From: CBDCUW01 sp963734865
GTDB lineage: Bacteria > Planctomycetota > Planctomycetia > Pirellulales > Pirellulaceae
Assembly (NCBI GenBank): GCA_963734865.1
Contig: CAVTIV010000019.1
Location: forward strand, 1,302,001-1,366,000
DNA length: 64,000 nucleotides
Reading direction: 5' to 3'
Shown in pieces: positions 46,622 to 56,703 of the stretch. The notes under the pieces were generated by a model that had not been told where the DNA came from, ran no database searches, and was given only the letters and a program-made list of their open reading frames with translations. A program made the translations under genes and the position numbers. Position 1 is the first letter of the stretch; each line of letters starts with the position of its first letter.

Positions 46622-47611
46622 CTACCGATCAGCGGGCAACTGCTGCTTGTTCGGCTTGTCCGCCAGAACTTCCTGAAAGAATTCCAGCATCTTGATGCCG
46701 GTCTCGGGATTCAGGAAAGTGACCATGTGCCCCTGTTTTGGTATCCGTTCGAATCGGCTGTCGATCCCCGCCGCCTGCTGTGCTTTGTGCAGCTGTTCAC
46801 TGCCCACGATCGGAACCAGCAGATCGCCTTCGCCATGAATGATCTGCGTCGCCGGATCGGAGGAGGAGACGTGCGCGGCGGGTGATGCAGCGACGTAGAC
46901 CTCGGGGACTTCACGTCGCGAACCGCCCAAGAAGTACGCCAAGGCCGAATTATCGATCGGTAGCGATCGAAAATCACATGGTGGGCCTCCGGCGAAAACC
47001 GCACCGATCGCCGGCAAACGATTCCATCGCGAGTCCGTGATCGGCCAACTGCTAGCCGCTGCACGAACCGTCAATGGTTCGTCGCCTAGGGCGGCGACGA
47101 GCGCCGAAAGATGTCCGCCGGCGGAGTAACCGAATAGACCCAGTCGATTCAGGTCAATCGAATATTTCTCGGCGTTTTCCGACGTCCACAGCAATGCTTC
47201 GCGGACATCATCGACTTGGGCCGGAAACTTGTATTTCGGCGCCAAGCGATAGTTGATCGTGATCGCCACAAATCCATTTCGAGCCAACAACCGCGAATAC
47301 CCCTCGACCGTCCATTTGTCGCCACTGATCCAACCACCACCATGAATCACGATCACGACCGGGTAACCGTGGGGCGGAGCTGCGGTCAGCGGAGAATAAA
47401 CGTCGCACAGACCCGCCCGGCCGTCGGCTTGGCTGAATCGTTGGTTGGCGAACACTTCGACTTCGATGGACTTGTCCGTCTGTTTTTTCCCAGCAGGTGC
47501 CACGGCCGAAGGTGCTATCGGATTCTCCTCCGACCCGGCGACCGAGCAGGCCAAGATCACCAGCGTCACAGCGATCCAACGATGTGGAACGGATTCAAAG
47601 GTCATGTCCAT
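46622..47611 (-). CDS. Exported alpha/beta hydrolase (esterase/BD-FAE type)
   Basis: 329 residues. A signal sequence ('RWIAVTLVILACSVAG') is followed by an alpha/beta hydrolase with 'IVIHGGGWISGDK' (oxyanion HGGG), nucleophile Ser in 'LGLFGYSAGGHLSAL', Asp in 'HGEGDLLVPI' and His in 'IPKQGHMVTF'. It resembles feruloyl esterase and carboxylesterase families. Substrate unknown. Faces ilvB convergently. Confidence 0.85.
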   Translation of the reverse strand: MDMTFESVPHRWIAVTLVILACSVAGSEENPIAPSAVAPAGKKQTDKSIEVEVFANQRFSQADGRAGLCDVYSPLTAAPPHGYPVVIVIHGGGWISGDKWTVEGYSRLLARNGFVAITINYRLAPKYKFPAQVDDVREALLWTSENAEKYSIDLNRLGLFGYSAGGHLSALVAALGDEPLTVRAAASSWPITDSRWNRLPAIGAVFAGGPPCDFRSLPIDNSALAYFLGGSRREVPEVYVAASPAAHVSSSDPATQIIHGEGDLLVPIVGSEQLHKAQQAAGIDSRFERIPKQGHMVTFLNPETGIKMLEFFQEVLADKPNKQQLPADR

Positions 47612-47746
47612 TGGTCATTGACGGGGGTTTGATGAGCAAGCCTTTCCCTCTTTCGCATCGATTCATCATAGCGGAGGGCAAAGATCGCCCAGCGAGATTC
47701 TGAGTTTTTGGCATCGGAATTACGGGTTCGGCAGGGACCCCGAAGG

Positions 47747-47798
47747 TGGCAGGAACTCGGGCGGTGGCAGGAACTCGGGCGGTGGGAGGAATTCGCTG
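47747..47798. repeat. 18-bp tandem repeat upstream of ribBA
   Basis: About 2.8 copies of GGTGGCAGGAACTCGGGC in the divergent spacer between the hydrolase and ribBA. No gene is encoded there. Confidence 0.7.
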
Positions 47799-47881
47799 TC
47801 GCCGTATAATGATCCAGTCGAATGGGGCCGCAGCATGCCAAGATCAGGCGGCAGGTCGTGTTCACAACCTTGAAAGAAGTT

Positions 47882-49093
47882 ATGTCCGTCGAGCTGAATT
47901 CGGTACCCGAAGCGGTGGAAGCAATCCGCCGCGGCGAAATCGTCATCGTGATTGACGCCGAGGATCGTGAGAACGAAGGCGATTTCATCATCGCTGCCGA
48001 GAAGGCGACGCCGGAAAAGATCAATTTCATGTTGAGCGGTCGGGGGCAACTTTGCGTCTCGATCCTACCGGATGTCTGCAAGCGTTTGGAGTTGTCGCCT
48101 GTGGTGGCTCAGAACCAGGCGCCGTTGCAGACCGCGTTTCTGACACCGATCGATTCGCGAACCGCAAAAACGGGAATCACGGCCGCGGAACGGAGCGAAA
48201 CGATTTGCCGACTCGCGTCGGCCGATAGTGACGCGGATGATTTTGTTCGGCCCGGTCACGTCTTTCCGTTGCTGGCCAAACAGGGCGGTGTGCTTCGTCG
48301 CGCCGGCCACACCGAGGCTGCCGTTGATCTGCCCAGGATGGCGGGATTGCGACCGGCCGGTGCACTTTGCGAAGTGCTTGACGAGACCGGTGACCGCGCC
48401 TCCCGGGACTCTCTGGTGGCCATTGCCAGACGCCATGATTTAAAGATCATCAGCATCGAGCAGTTGATCGCTCACCGACGCGTCAGCGAGAAGCTGATTT
48501 CGCGTGCAGCCGAATCAGAATTACCGACGAAGTATGGCGACTTTCAGATCATCGTTTACGCCGTGGAATACGAACCGCAAGAACCGATCGCGTTGGTGTT
48601 TGGCGATCTGTCCGCACCAGGCCTGCCTCCCCTGGTCCGCATGCACAGCAGTTGTTTCACCGGCGACTTGATCGCTTCGCTACGCTGTGACTGTGGTGAC
48701 CAGTTGCAGATGGCGTTGGAAATGATTGGTCACGAGGGTCGCGGTGCGCTGGTTTATTTGCCGCAGGAAGGGCGAGGCATCGGCTTGGCGCAAAAAATTC
48801 GCGCCTATTCGCTACAGGATGGCGGACTCGATACCGTCGAAGCCAACCATGCCCTGGGATTCAAAGCCGACATGAGAGACTATGGCATCGGGCTGCAAAT
48901 CCTGAAGGATCTCGGTTTGAGCGAAGTACGATTGCTGACCAACAATCCAAAAAAGACCGAAGCGTTCAATCTGCGCGGTTTTGATCTGCGTGTCGTCGAT
49001 CAGGTGCCGATCGTGCCGCCATCCAATGCGCACAACCAAAGGTATCTGGAGACCAAACGCGCGAAGATGGGGCACCAGTTGCCGGAACTGTGA
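47882..49093 (+). CDS. ribBA: Bifunctional RibBA (DHBP synthase / GTP cyclohydrolase II)
   Basis: 403 residues. Makes the two riboflavin precursors. N-terminal RibB: 'VIDAEDRENEGDFIIAAE', 'RPGHVFPLLAKQGGVLRRAG', 'HTEAAVDLPRMAGL'. C-terminal RibA: 'VRMHSSCFTGDLIASLRCDC' (zinc Cys), 'YLPQEGRGIGLAQKIRAYSL', 'VRLLTNNPKKTEAF'. ATG 47882 gives the family N-terminus 'MSVELNSVPEAVEAIRRGEI'; an ATG at 47822 would add 20 residues. The segment where RibB normally reads 'TTGISAHDRA' is 'KTGITAAERSETI', consistent with function. Confidence 0.95.
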   Translation: MSVELNSVPEAVEAIRRGEIVIVIDAEDRENEGDFIIAAEKATPEKINFMLSGRGQLCVSILPDVCKRLELSPVVAQNQAPLQTAFLTPIDSRTAKTGITAAERSETICRLASADSDADDFVRPGHVFPLLAKQGGVLRRAGHTEAAVDLPRMAGLRPAGALCEVLDETGDRASRDSLVAIARRHDLKIISIEQLIAHRRVSEKLISRAAESELPTKYGDFQIIVYAVEYEPQEPIALVFGDLSAPGLPPLVRMHSSCFTGDLIASLRCDCGDQLQMALEMIGHEGRGALVYLPQEGRGIGLAQKIRAYSLQDGGLDTVEANHALGFKADMRDYGIGLQILKDLGLSEVRLLTNNPKKTEAFNLRGFDLRVVDQVPIVPPSNAHNQRYLETKRAKMGHQLPEL

Positions 49094-49237
49094 AAGCGTA
49101 GGCCGGTTGGACTCGTGCACCTCTTTTTTGAAGATCCCATCGTTTGGCGGCAAGCGGACGCGACCTTGTGGAACCTTTGACGTTCGCTGTCTTGACCGGC
49201 CAAGGAAACCAACACACACTCGACTTTTGCTCTCGGT

Positions 49238-50092
49238 ATGCAACCTCTCCCCCCTCACTGGCCGCACCGCGTCGCAATCTTGGGCGTCGGACTTCTCGGC
49301 GGAAGCTTGGCGCTGGCGCTTCGTCGCCGACGGCCTCAGATCGAGCTGATCGGAACATCGCGGAGCCATGCGAATCGCGAATTAGCGATTCTTCGAGGGG
49401 TTGTCGACCAGACGGTTGAATCGCTTGAGCAGGCTTGTCAGGGGTGTGATGTGGTCGTGGTCGCGGCACCGGTGGACTCGATCGCGGCGATGGTCGTCGA
49501 AGCGGCCGCGGCATCGCCCCAGCATTGCCTGATCACGGACGTCGGCAGCACCAAAGCCGGCATTGTCGAAACGGTTTCACGCGACCCCCGAGCGCTGGCA
49601 AAGTTTGTGGCCGCCCATCCGATCGCCGGATCCGAGAAAACGGGTGTCGAGCATGCCAGTGAGACGCTGTTTGACGAAAAGGTCATTGTCATCACCCCGG
49701 ATGCGAATACCGATCCGCTGCTGAGCGAGCGGGCAGAACATTTTTGGCAGCTGACCGGTGGCCGGACGACTCGGATGAGCGCTTCCCAGCACGACGCCCA
49801 CTTGGCATCGGTCAGCCACGTGCCACACTTGGTGTCTGCGCTGGTGGCCAGGATGGCTGACCCTCAGGCTCGCGAATTGGTCGGTAGCGGCTGGCGAGAC
49901 ATCACCCGCGTCGCGGCGGGTGATCCGGCCCTGTGGACAGCGATCTGCCAGCAGAATCGGACCGCCATTTCTGCTGAACTGCAGCGGTTGGCGGGCTCCT
50001 TGGATCAATTGAAACGGATGATTGACGGAGCCAATGACGACGAATTGTTCCGCTGGCTGGCCGACGCAAAGCGATGCAAAGAACAGACCTGA
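49238..50092 (+). CDS. tyrA: Prephenate/arogenate dehydrogenase
   Basis: 284 residues. NAD(P)-dependent oxidative decarboxylation in tyrosine synthesis. Rossmann motif 'VAILGVGLLGGSLALAL', 'DVVVVAAPVDSIAAMV', 'ITDVGSTKAGIVETV', 'FVAAHPIAGSEKTGVEHASE', 'HDAHLASVSHVPHLVSALVA', 'GSGWRDITRVAAGDPALW'. All core motifs are present; no ACT or chorismate mutase domain is attached. Followed 31 bp later by purL. Confidence 0.93.
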   Translation: MQPLPPHWPHRVAILGVGLLGGSLALALRRRRPQIELIGTSRSHANRELAILRGVVDQTVESLEQACQGCDVVVVAAPVDSIAAMVVEAAAASPQHCLITDVGSTKAGIVETVSRDPRALAKFVAAHPIAGSEKTGVEHASETLFDEKVIVITPDANTDPLLSERAEHFWQLTGGRTTRMSASQHDAHLASVSHVPHLVSALVARMADPQARELVGSGWRDITRVAAGDPALWTAICQQNRTAISAELQRLAGSLDQLKRMIDGANDDELFRWLADAKRCKEQT

Positions 50093-50123
50093 CAACCTGG
50101 AACGACACGTAGGGAAACAAATC

Positions 50124-53069
50124 ATGCCACTCTGGCAAATCGACATTTATCCGGCTGACGGCCAGATCGATCGCGAAGGTATTCGAACGAGTGAAGAGAT
50201 CGGCGAACTGGGGTTGGGTGAAAACGTCTCGGTCGCGTTTGCTCGTAGCTTTTTGGTTCAAGGGAGCTTCGCGCGTGCCGAAGCGATTCGGTTAGCAGAA
50301 TCGTTGTTGTCCGACGCGGTGATCGAGCGAACGGTCGTGGCGATCGCCGGCCAGGACGTTTTGAACCAGCCACCGGGTGAACAGACGACTCAGGTCAACG
50401 TGCTGCCGAAACCGGGAGTGATGGATCCGGTCGCGGCCAGCACGGCCGGGGCGGCGCAAGACGCGGGCATCGAAGTCGAAGCGGTTCGCACGCTGCGCAA
50501 ATACTGGCTCGGCGGCGTTGACGACGATGCGCTCGATGCGATCTGTCGCCGTGCGCTTTCCAACGACGCGATCGAACAGGTGGTTGTCGGCCCACTGGAA
50601 ATGGACGAGTTGGACGTCGGATCTCCCTACGCCTTTGATCTGGTGACCGTGCCGATTCGCAAGCTCGATGGCGAAGGACTGGCAAGACTTTCGGCCGACG
50701 GCCAACTCTATCTGACGGTCGTCGAAATGCAGACGATCCGCGATCACTTTGTGTCGATCGGTCGCGATCCGACGGATATCGAGTTGGAGTCGATCGCCCA
50801 GACTTGGTCGGAACACTGCAGTCACAAGACACTTGCCGGCCGCATTCGATATCGCGGCCCGGGAACCGATGGTCAGGCCGAGGCGGACCAGCGGCAATTC
50901 GATAACATGCTCAAGGAAACGATCTTCGCTGCGACTCAGACGATCCGAAAGTCGCTGGGCGAACAGGACTGGTGTGTCAGCGTGTTCAAGGACAACGCCG
51001 GGGTCGTGACGTTCGACGATCGGTACCACGTGTGCTTCAAAGTCGAGACGCACAATCACCCCTCCGCATTGGAGCCCTATGGCGGCGCGAACACCGGACT
51101 CGGAGGTGTGATTCGCGACCCGATGGGAACCGGAATGGGTGCCAAACCGGTCTGCAATACGGATGTCTTTTGCTTTGCACCACCCGATACGCCCGCCGAT
51201 TCGCTGCCACCGGGAGTGTTGCACCCGCGGCGGGTGATCAAAGGCGTGGTTGCCGGTGTTCGTGACTACGGCAACCGGATGGGAATTCCGACGGTCAACG
51301 GCGCGGTCTACTTTGATCCGCGTTACCTCGGCAATCCGCTGGTGTATTGCGGGAACGTCGGGATGATTCCCGTCGGGATGGAAGACAAACGGGTCGTTGC
51401 CGATGACTTGATCGTGGCCATCGGCGGCCGCACCGGGCGTGATGGTATTCATGGAGCAACGTTCAGTTCAGCCGAACTGACCAGCGAGTCGGAATCGCTT
51501 TCCGGCGGTGCCGTCCAGATCGGCAATGCGATCACAGAAAAAATGGTGCTCGATGTTTTGCTGCAGGCGCGCGACCGCGGTCTGTACAACGCTGTGACCG
51601 ATTGCGGAGCCGGCGGATTCTCCAGCGCCGTGGGCGAGATGGGCGAAGATCTCGGCGCGGAAGTCTGGTTGGAGAGAGCACCGCTGAAGTACGACGGACT
51701 GACCTATACCGAAATATGGATCTCGGAGGCTCAGGAACGAATGGTGTTGGCCGTTCCACAAGAGTCGTGGGATGAGCTCCACGACCTGTGCCAAAGTGAG
51801 GGCGTCGAAGCTGCCGTGATCGGACGATTCGCGCCGACAGGACGTTTGCTGTTGAGCTATCACGGACAAACCGTTGGCGATCTGTCGATGCAGTTTCTTC
51901 ACCAGGGGCGACCACCGGTGATCCGCGACGCGGTGTACCATCCGGCCGCTACGGTGCCCATCGATGTGCCGCCGATGTCCCGGGACGAACATCTCGCGGT
52001 ACTACTTGAACTGATCAGTAGCCTGAATGTGGCCAGCAAGCATTGGGTCATTCGCCAATACGATCACGAGGTTCAAGGTGGCAGCGTCGTCAAACCGTTG
52101 GTCGGACCAGCCTGTGACGGTCCCGGGGACGCTGCCGTGATTCGTCCACGAATGGAAAGTCGACGCGGACTCGTGCTCTCTTGCGGGATGAATCCCCACT
52201 TCGGTGACTTTGATACCTATCACATGGCCGCATCTGCGATCGATGAAGCGATTCGAAACGCCGTCGCGGTGGGCGCCGATCCGGCCAAGATTGCGATCTT
52301 GGACAACTTCTGTTGGGGCTACACCGATCGCGCCGAAACACTCGGTTCGTTGGTGCGAGCGGCAATCGCCTGCCAAGACATAGCGATCACACTCGGGACA
52401 CCTTTCGTTAGCGGCAAGGACAGCCTGAACAACGAATTCAGCTACCGCGACGCGGAGGGAAATCGACAAACAATTGCCATCCCGCCGAGTTTGTTGATCA
52501 GCGCGATCGGTCAGATCGAAGACGTTTCATTCGCAGTCACGATGGATGCCAAGGAAGCCGGCAACGCAGTCTTCTTGGTGGGTGAAACCAAGTCGGAACT
52601 TGGCGGATCCCACTTGGCACTCGTTCGCGGGTGGACCGGTGGCCAAGTGCCCACGGTCGATGCGGTGCGTGCCAAGGAAACGTTCGCATCGCTACATCAG
52701 TCGATCCGCCGACGGTTGGTTCGTGCCTGTCACGATTTGAGCGAAGGGGGGTTGGCCGTGGCGGCCACGGAAATGGCAATGGCGGGCGGCCTGGGAATGA
52801 AGATCGACATTGAACAGGTGTGCCAGGCCCCGTTGTCCGCCACAGAGGTCCTGTTCAGCGAATCGAATACGAGATTCCTGGTGGAAGTGAGCGGCGAAAA
52901 TGCGGACGAATTTCAGGCAATGCTTCGTGACTGCCATGTGCCGGTGATGCGGCTAGGTACAATCGAGTCGAGCGATCAGTTGGTCGTCACCTGTGGCGCC
53001 GAGGAGGTCGTGCTGGTGGCGAGCCTATCGGAGACGAAAGCGGCTTGGAAGCGTCCGTTGGACTGGTAG
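50124..53069 (+). CDS. purL: Phosphoribosylformylglycinamidine synthase PurL with PurS-like N-terminus
   Basis: 981 residues from ATG 50124 (AGGGA upstream). Fourth step of purine synthesis, FGAR to FGAM. Two PurS-like segments occupy residues about 1-75 ('MPLWQIDIYPADGQIDREGI') and about 90-170 ('VNVLPKPGVMDPVAAST', 'VRTLRKYWL'). PurL proper follows: 'TWSEHCSHKTLAGRIRY' with the catalytic His, 'KVETHNHPSALEPYGGANTG', 'TDCGAGGFSSAVGEMG', 'GTPFVSGKDSLNNEF', 'VRACHDLSEGGLAVAATEM'. There is no C-terminal glutaminase, so a separate PurQ must supply ammonia. Confidence 0.94.
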   Translation: MPLWQIDIYPADGQIDREGIRTSEEIGELGLGENVSVAFARSFLVQGSFARAEAIRLAESLLSDAVIERTVVAIAGQDVLNQPPGEQTTQVNVLPKPGVMDPVAASTAGAAQDAGIEVEAVRTLRKYWLGGVDDDALDAICRRALSNDAIEQVVVGPLEMDELDVGSPYAFDLVTVPIRKLDGEGLARLSADGQLYLTVVEMQTIRDHFVSIGRDPTDIELESIAQTWSEHCSHKTLAGRIRYRGPGTDGQAEADQRQFDNMLKETIFAATQTIRKSLGEQDWCVSVFKDNAGVVTFDDRYHVCFKVETHNHPSALEPYGGANTGLGGVIRDPMGTGMGAKPVCNTDVFCFAPPDTPADSLPPGVLHPRRVIKGVVAGVRDYGNRMGIPTVNGAVYFDPRYLGNPLVYCGNVGMIPVGMEDKRVVADDLIVAIGGRTGRDGIHGATFSSAELTSESESLSGGAVQIGNAITEKMVLDVLLQARDRGLYNAVTDCGAGGFSSAVGEMGEDLGAEVWLERAPLKYDGLTYTEIWISEAQERMVLAVPQESWDELHDLCQSEGVEAAVIGRFAPTGRLLLSYHGQTVGDLSMQFLHQGRPPVIRDAVYHPAATVPIDVPPMSRDEHLAVLLELISSLNVASKHWVIRQYDHEVQGGSVVKPLVGPACDGPGDAAVIRPRMESRRGLVLSCGMNPHFGDFDTYHMAASAIDEAIRNAVAVGADPAKIAILDNFCWGYTDRAETLGSLVRAAIACQDIAITLGTPFVSGKDSLNNEFSYRDAEGNRQTIAIPPSLLISAIGQIEDVSFAVTMDAKEAGNAVFLVGETKSELGGSHLALVRGWTGGQVPTVDAVRAKETFASLHQSIRRRLVRACHDLSEGGLAVAATEMAMAGGLGMKIDIEQVCQAPLSATEVLFSESNTRFLVEVSGENADEFQAMLRDCHVPVMRLGTIESSDQLVVTCGAEEVVLVASLSETKAAWKRPLDW

Positions 53070-53235
53070 GATCGGTCGGTGGCGTGCCCGGCCCCCTTTT
53101 CCTCGCAACCCTCCACTCAAGTTGTGACAAGGTACCGGCAACCCCGATCGTCGATTTTAGCAAACACCTTCCCTGCGTCTTTTTTCGCCCAAGAGACGTC
53201 TTTTTTCGCCCCAGAGATACGAGACTTTCACTCCG

Positions 53236-54237
53236 ATGATTTCTGCGACACACGAAGCAACCTGGACCGTCGTGATCTCGAAAGGGCAATCACGCAATCC
53301 TCAGAAGCGCGAGCTCGAGCAGAAAATTGCCGACTTTGTCAAACAACTCGCCGGCGTCGATGTTCTGGTCATCCCCCATCTTTATGATTTGTCGCGAGGC
53401 AGTGAATCTTACAAACGGTTGGCGGCGATCGAAGGTGATCTGGTCGTCGTCTCGTGGATTTTTTCGCGCGCCGCCCATTGGGTGCTCGATCGAAACGGAG
53501 TCCAGGGTCAATGCGGTCTGACCCTGATCGGCGATCAGGATGATCGGGATGATCCGCCACCGACCGAGAGTGACGAGGCTCTGGAGGCGGTCGACCGTGT
53601 CACCGACATCTATCCCCGTCCAAATCGCAACATTCATTGCATCGATCTGAAGCTGTTCGAGACGGCCGAGCCGTTCATCGACGAGATTCGCCGCATCGTC
53701 GATGCCCCGGATCCCAAGTCCAACGGCTCAAGCGGTCTGCCGATCGTCGGTGGCAAGTTGGTTCAGGTTGATGAGCAAGCGGCGCGACGATGGTACCCGG
53801 TGATCGACTACAGCCGTTGTACCAACTGCATGGAATGCGTTGATTTCTGTCTGTTCGGAGTTTATGGGGTGGATGGCGGAGAGAACATTCTGGTCGAACA
53901 ACCCGACAATTGTCGCAAGGGTTGCCCGGCCTGCAGTCGCGTCTGTCCCGAGAATGCGATCATCTTTCCCCAACACAAAGCACCCGCCATCGCCGGAGCG
54001 CATGTGGAGGGAGATGAAGGATTCAAGATTGATCTCTCCCAGTTGTTCGGCGCACCTGCCGGTGGCGACGATCCGATTGCCACCGCGGCTCGCGAACGAG
54101 ACGAACAGCTTTTGCTAGCGGGACGCGATGCCGTCGGCATCGACGATCAGTTGAAAAAGCGTCAGGCCGATCGAACCGCGGTCCCCAAGGATCAGCTCGA
54201 TCACTTGCTGGACTCGTTGGAAGAGTTTGATCTGTAG
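53236..54237 (+). CDS. 4Fe-4S ferredoxin-type protein
   Basis: 333 residues. The N-terminal ~150 residues ('ATWTVVISKGQSRNPQKREL', 'LVIPHLYDLSRGSESYKRLA') are a CbiX-like alpha/beta region I cannot name with certainty. A two-cluster ferredoxin domain follows near residue 195: 'CTNCMECVDFCLFGVYG' and 'CRKGCPACSRVCPENAIIF'. It ends with an acidic tail. Probably an electron-transfer or iron-sulfur scaffold protein. A 21-bp tandem repeat (CGTCTTTTTTCGCCC) lies just upstream (53177-53218). Confidence 0.8.
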   Translation: MISATHEATWTVVISKGQSRNPQKRELEQKIADFVKQLAGVDVLVIPHLYDLSRGSESYKRLAAIEGDLVVVSWIFSRAAHWVLDRNGVQGQCGLTLIGDQDDRDDPPPTESDEALEAVDRVTDIYPRPNRNIHCIDLKLFETAEPFIDEIRRIVDAPDPKSNGSSGLPIVGGKLVQVDEQAARRWYPVIDYSRCTNCMECVDFCLFGVYGVDGGENILVEQPDNCRKGCPACSRVCPENAIIFPQHKAPAIAGAHVEGDEGFKIDLSQLFGAPAGGDDPIATAARERDEQLLLAGRDAVGIDDQLKKRQADRTAVPKDQLDHLLDSLEEFDL

Positions 54238-54406
54238 CTCTTTGGCCCAATGTGCCCACTTTCTCTAACCTGCGGTTTTATGCACCTGCCGATCGAGCGG
54301 AAGTTTCCGGCTTAATTTCGCGCCGCAGAAGTCCGATAGGTGAACTAGATCTATGTCAAAGAGATGAGTTTGGGTTAGTGTTTGGTCGCGAAAAGGGGCG
54401 TTCGCG

Positions 54407-54479
54407 GAAAAGAGGGCAGGACTCAACGGTGCAATGCACCCGCTGGTGCCATTTGGAGATTGAGTTCTGCCCTCTTTTC
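54407..54479 (+). terminator. Long inverted repeat downstream of the ferredoxin gene
   Basis: GAAAAGAGGGCAGGACTCAA (54407-54426) pairs with TTGAGTTCTGCCCTCTTTTC (54460-54479) with one mismatch. The loop is 33 nt and contains GGTGCAATGCACC, a second small hairpin. The long stem with A and T ends fits a bidirectional terminator; a structured RNA is also possible. Confidence 0.65.
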
Positions 54480-54546
54480 TGTTTCTGAAACCCAAATCAA
54501 GCGTTGACGAGGCACGAAATCATTGTTTTCTGCTGCGGAGCTAACT

Positions 54547-56703
54547 GTGCTGCAACGTCGCTCAATTTCCACTCGGCGTCGACACATATTCACGATGTTG
54601 CTGGCCGCCTGGTGCCTGGAATCCGCGTGCCTGGAATCCGCCGCGAATGGCCAGACACCATCGGCCGAGTTACAACTGAATCCGGCCGCCAACGCAACCG
54701 CCGAGCCAATCAAGTCGACGATCGAGCTGCGCGTCGCGCGAAGACCCTGGCTATTTGAGCGGCTGAGCAAACCGGAAAAAGCCCCGTCGACCAAGATGCA
54801 GCCGCCCCGACCGCCGGCACAGGCCCTCGATCCGCAGGCACAGGCCCTCGATCCGCAGACACAGGCCCTCGGTCCGCCGGCACAGGCCCTCGGTCCGCCG
54901 GCAATCTCGGAACCGGCCAATCTGCTGCCAATGACGGATCCGTCCGACGAATTCCAGCCGCTTCAGCAGCCCGACGGTTGGGTTGCCCGGGAGCATACGG
55001 ATTCCACTTCCGATCGGCTTGGGAGCCGGCAACCACCATCGCTGACCGAGAGCGATTCGGCGATCCAATTGGCGCCCCCGATGGAGCGCATCGAATTGGA
55101 TCGGTCGCCCGTCATCGCACCGACCGATGATCTGCCCGCAATTGTCGTGGACAGCCATCCGCCGTTCACCGAACAACCCGAGTCGAGCGAGCCTGACATC
55201 GAGGCGATTGAAATCGAGTCGGAGCCGGTGCCTCAGACAGGCCTGCCGATGACCAGTACTGTGGATCGGCAACCGGCGGCGGACGTCCATGAACCGACAG
55301 CGAGTATCGGTAGTGAAATGGATGACGTCGGCGGCACCGCGGAGGATGCCCAGCGGCAGTCGGACACTTCGGTCGCTTCGCAATCACCAGCGGTGGCGAG
55401 AACGACTCAACGCCGAGGGGTCGAGGTTCGTGAGCTGCGGATTGATCCCGATGGTTCGATTCGCGAACCCCATCCTGACACGGCGCCAGAAGGGAACGAT
55501 TCGTCCGAGCAACAGTCAACCCGGCCAGCACCAACAAAGTCGATTGCCACCGAACCGGTCACGATCGGCGACCAACGCGATGCGATGGAGATGAAACGCA
55601 TCACGATCGATGAGCAACGTGACATGACGGACGACCAGCGTGACGCGGTCGACGCGGCGCCCGCCCGCGAATTGGACTATGCCGGCTATCCTCTTGAGTC
55701 GCTTCCTTTGAACAACACCGTCCGCGGCATGCAACGCGCGATGCGTTCATGCCTGCAACACTACTATGCCCGCCCCGAGGTTGCCGACGAACGCAGCAAT
55801 TGGGGGATGATGCATTCGATGATGGTTTACGGCATCGACACTCGGGTCATCGTCGGTCGCAATACGTACAGCACGATCGCCTGGATTGCCGGCAACAATC
55901 TGTGTCGTGGCCAACGGCTATTGACCGCAGGTCCACGGGGCATTGAGGCCAAGAGCGGAGTTGGTCTTCAAGGGCATCAGGGGCAAATGCTGGCAGTGTT
56001 TGCGATGTGCAATGTACCGGAGGATTATCCGCTCTATGCCGGAAACCAGAAATTTTCGGTCGCCGACATCATCGACGCAGAAATGGCGACCTGTAAGAGC
56101 GGAGAGGAGTTGACGTTTGCCTTGATAGGACTGTCGCACTACTTGGACACCGACGAGGTGTGGACGGCCGATGACGGCCAGCATTGGGATTTCGAGCGTT
56201 TGATCCGCGAGGAATTGTCTCAGCCAATCGTGGGCGCCGCCTGCGGCGGGACGCACCGATTGATGGGATTTGCTCACGCTCTGCGGAAACGTCGCGCCGA
56301 GGGCAAACCGATCGAGGGCCAATGGAAGCGTGCAGAGAAATTCACGCAAGACTTCGAGTCCTACTGCTACAGGTTGCAGAATCGAGATGGTTCGATGAGC
56401 ACGATCTGGTTCGAGGGACGAGAAGACAACGGCAATCTCGATCGAAAGATCCAGACGACCGGTCATATGGTCGAGTGGCTGCTGACGATCACACCGGATT
56501 CGCAGTTGCAGAATCCGCGGTTGGTGCAGGCCGTGCGATTCTTGTTGGCATCGATGTACAACGAACGAGATCGAGAATGGAAAATTGGTCCCAAGGGCCA
56601 CGCCCTGCGATCGATCGCGATGTACTATGAACGGGTCTACCGCAGCGGACCGGCTTGGCGATCGACCTCGATGGCTCATGCGGCCAATTCTTCACGAAGA
56701 TAA
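54547..56703 (+). CDS. Large exported hypothetical protein
   Basis: About 718 residues from GTG 54547; TTG 54523 and ATG 54595 are alternatives. A basic stretch 'RRSISTRRRH' precedes a hydrophobic segment, giving a secreted protein. Residues about 70-110 consist of 8-residue repeats (PPAQALDP, QAQALDP) from 24-bp DNA repeats at about 54808-54903. A disordered acidic region runs to about 375. The C-terminal 330 residues are folded: 'LPLNNTVRGMQRAMRSCLQH', 'WGMMHSMMVYGIDTRVIVG', 'GYHGHQGQMLAV'-like sequence, 'TFALIGLSHYLDTDEVW'. It has an alpha-helical, terpenoid-cyclase-like look. I do not know the function. Confidence 0.7.
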   Translation: MLQRRSISTRRRHIFTMLLAAWCLESACLESAANGQTPSAELQLNPAANATAEPIKSTIELRVARRPWLFERLSKPEKAPSTKMQPPRPPAQALDPQAQALDPQTQALGPPAQALGPPAISEPANLLPMTDPSDEFQPLQQPDGWVAREHTDSTSDRLGSRQPPSLTESDSAIQLAPPMERIELDRSPVIAPTDDLPAIVVDSHPPFTEQPESSEPDIEAIEIESEPVPQTGLPMTSTVDRQPAADVHEPTASIGSEMDDVGGTAEDAQRQSDTSVASQSPAVARTTQRRGVEVRELRIDPDGSIREPHPDTAPEGNDSSEQQSTRPAPTKSIATEPVTIGDQRDAMEMKRITIDEQRDMTDDQRDAVDAAPARELDYAGYPLESLPLNNTVRGMQRAMRSCLQHYYARPEVADERSNWGMMHSMMVYGIDTRVIVGRNTYSTIAWIAGNNLCRGQRLLTAGPRGIEAKSGVGLQGHQGQMLAVFAMCNVPEDYPLYAGNQKFSVADIIDAEMATCKSGEELTFALIGLSHYLDTDEVWTADDGQHWDFERLIREELSQPIVGAACGGTHRLMGFAHALRKRRAEGKPIEGQWKRAEKFTQDFESYCYRLQNRDGSMSTIWFEGREDNGNLDRKIQTTGHMVEWLLTITPDSQLQNPRLVQAVRFLLASMYNERDREWKIGPKGHALRSIAMYYERVYRSGPAWRSTSMAHAANSSRR

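Noticed and set aside
50292..51452. A 386-codon frame antisense to purL, and similar ones at 59228-60313 and 28545-29459
   Set aside because: Shadows of conserved genes on the other strand.
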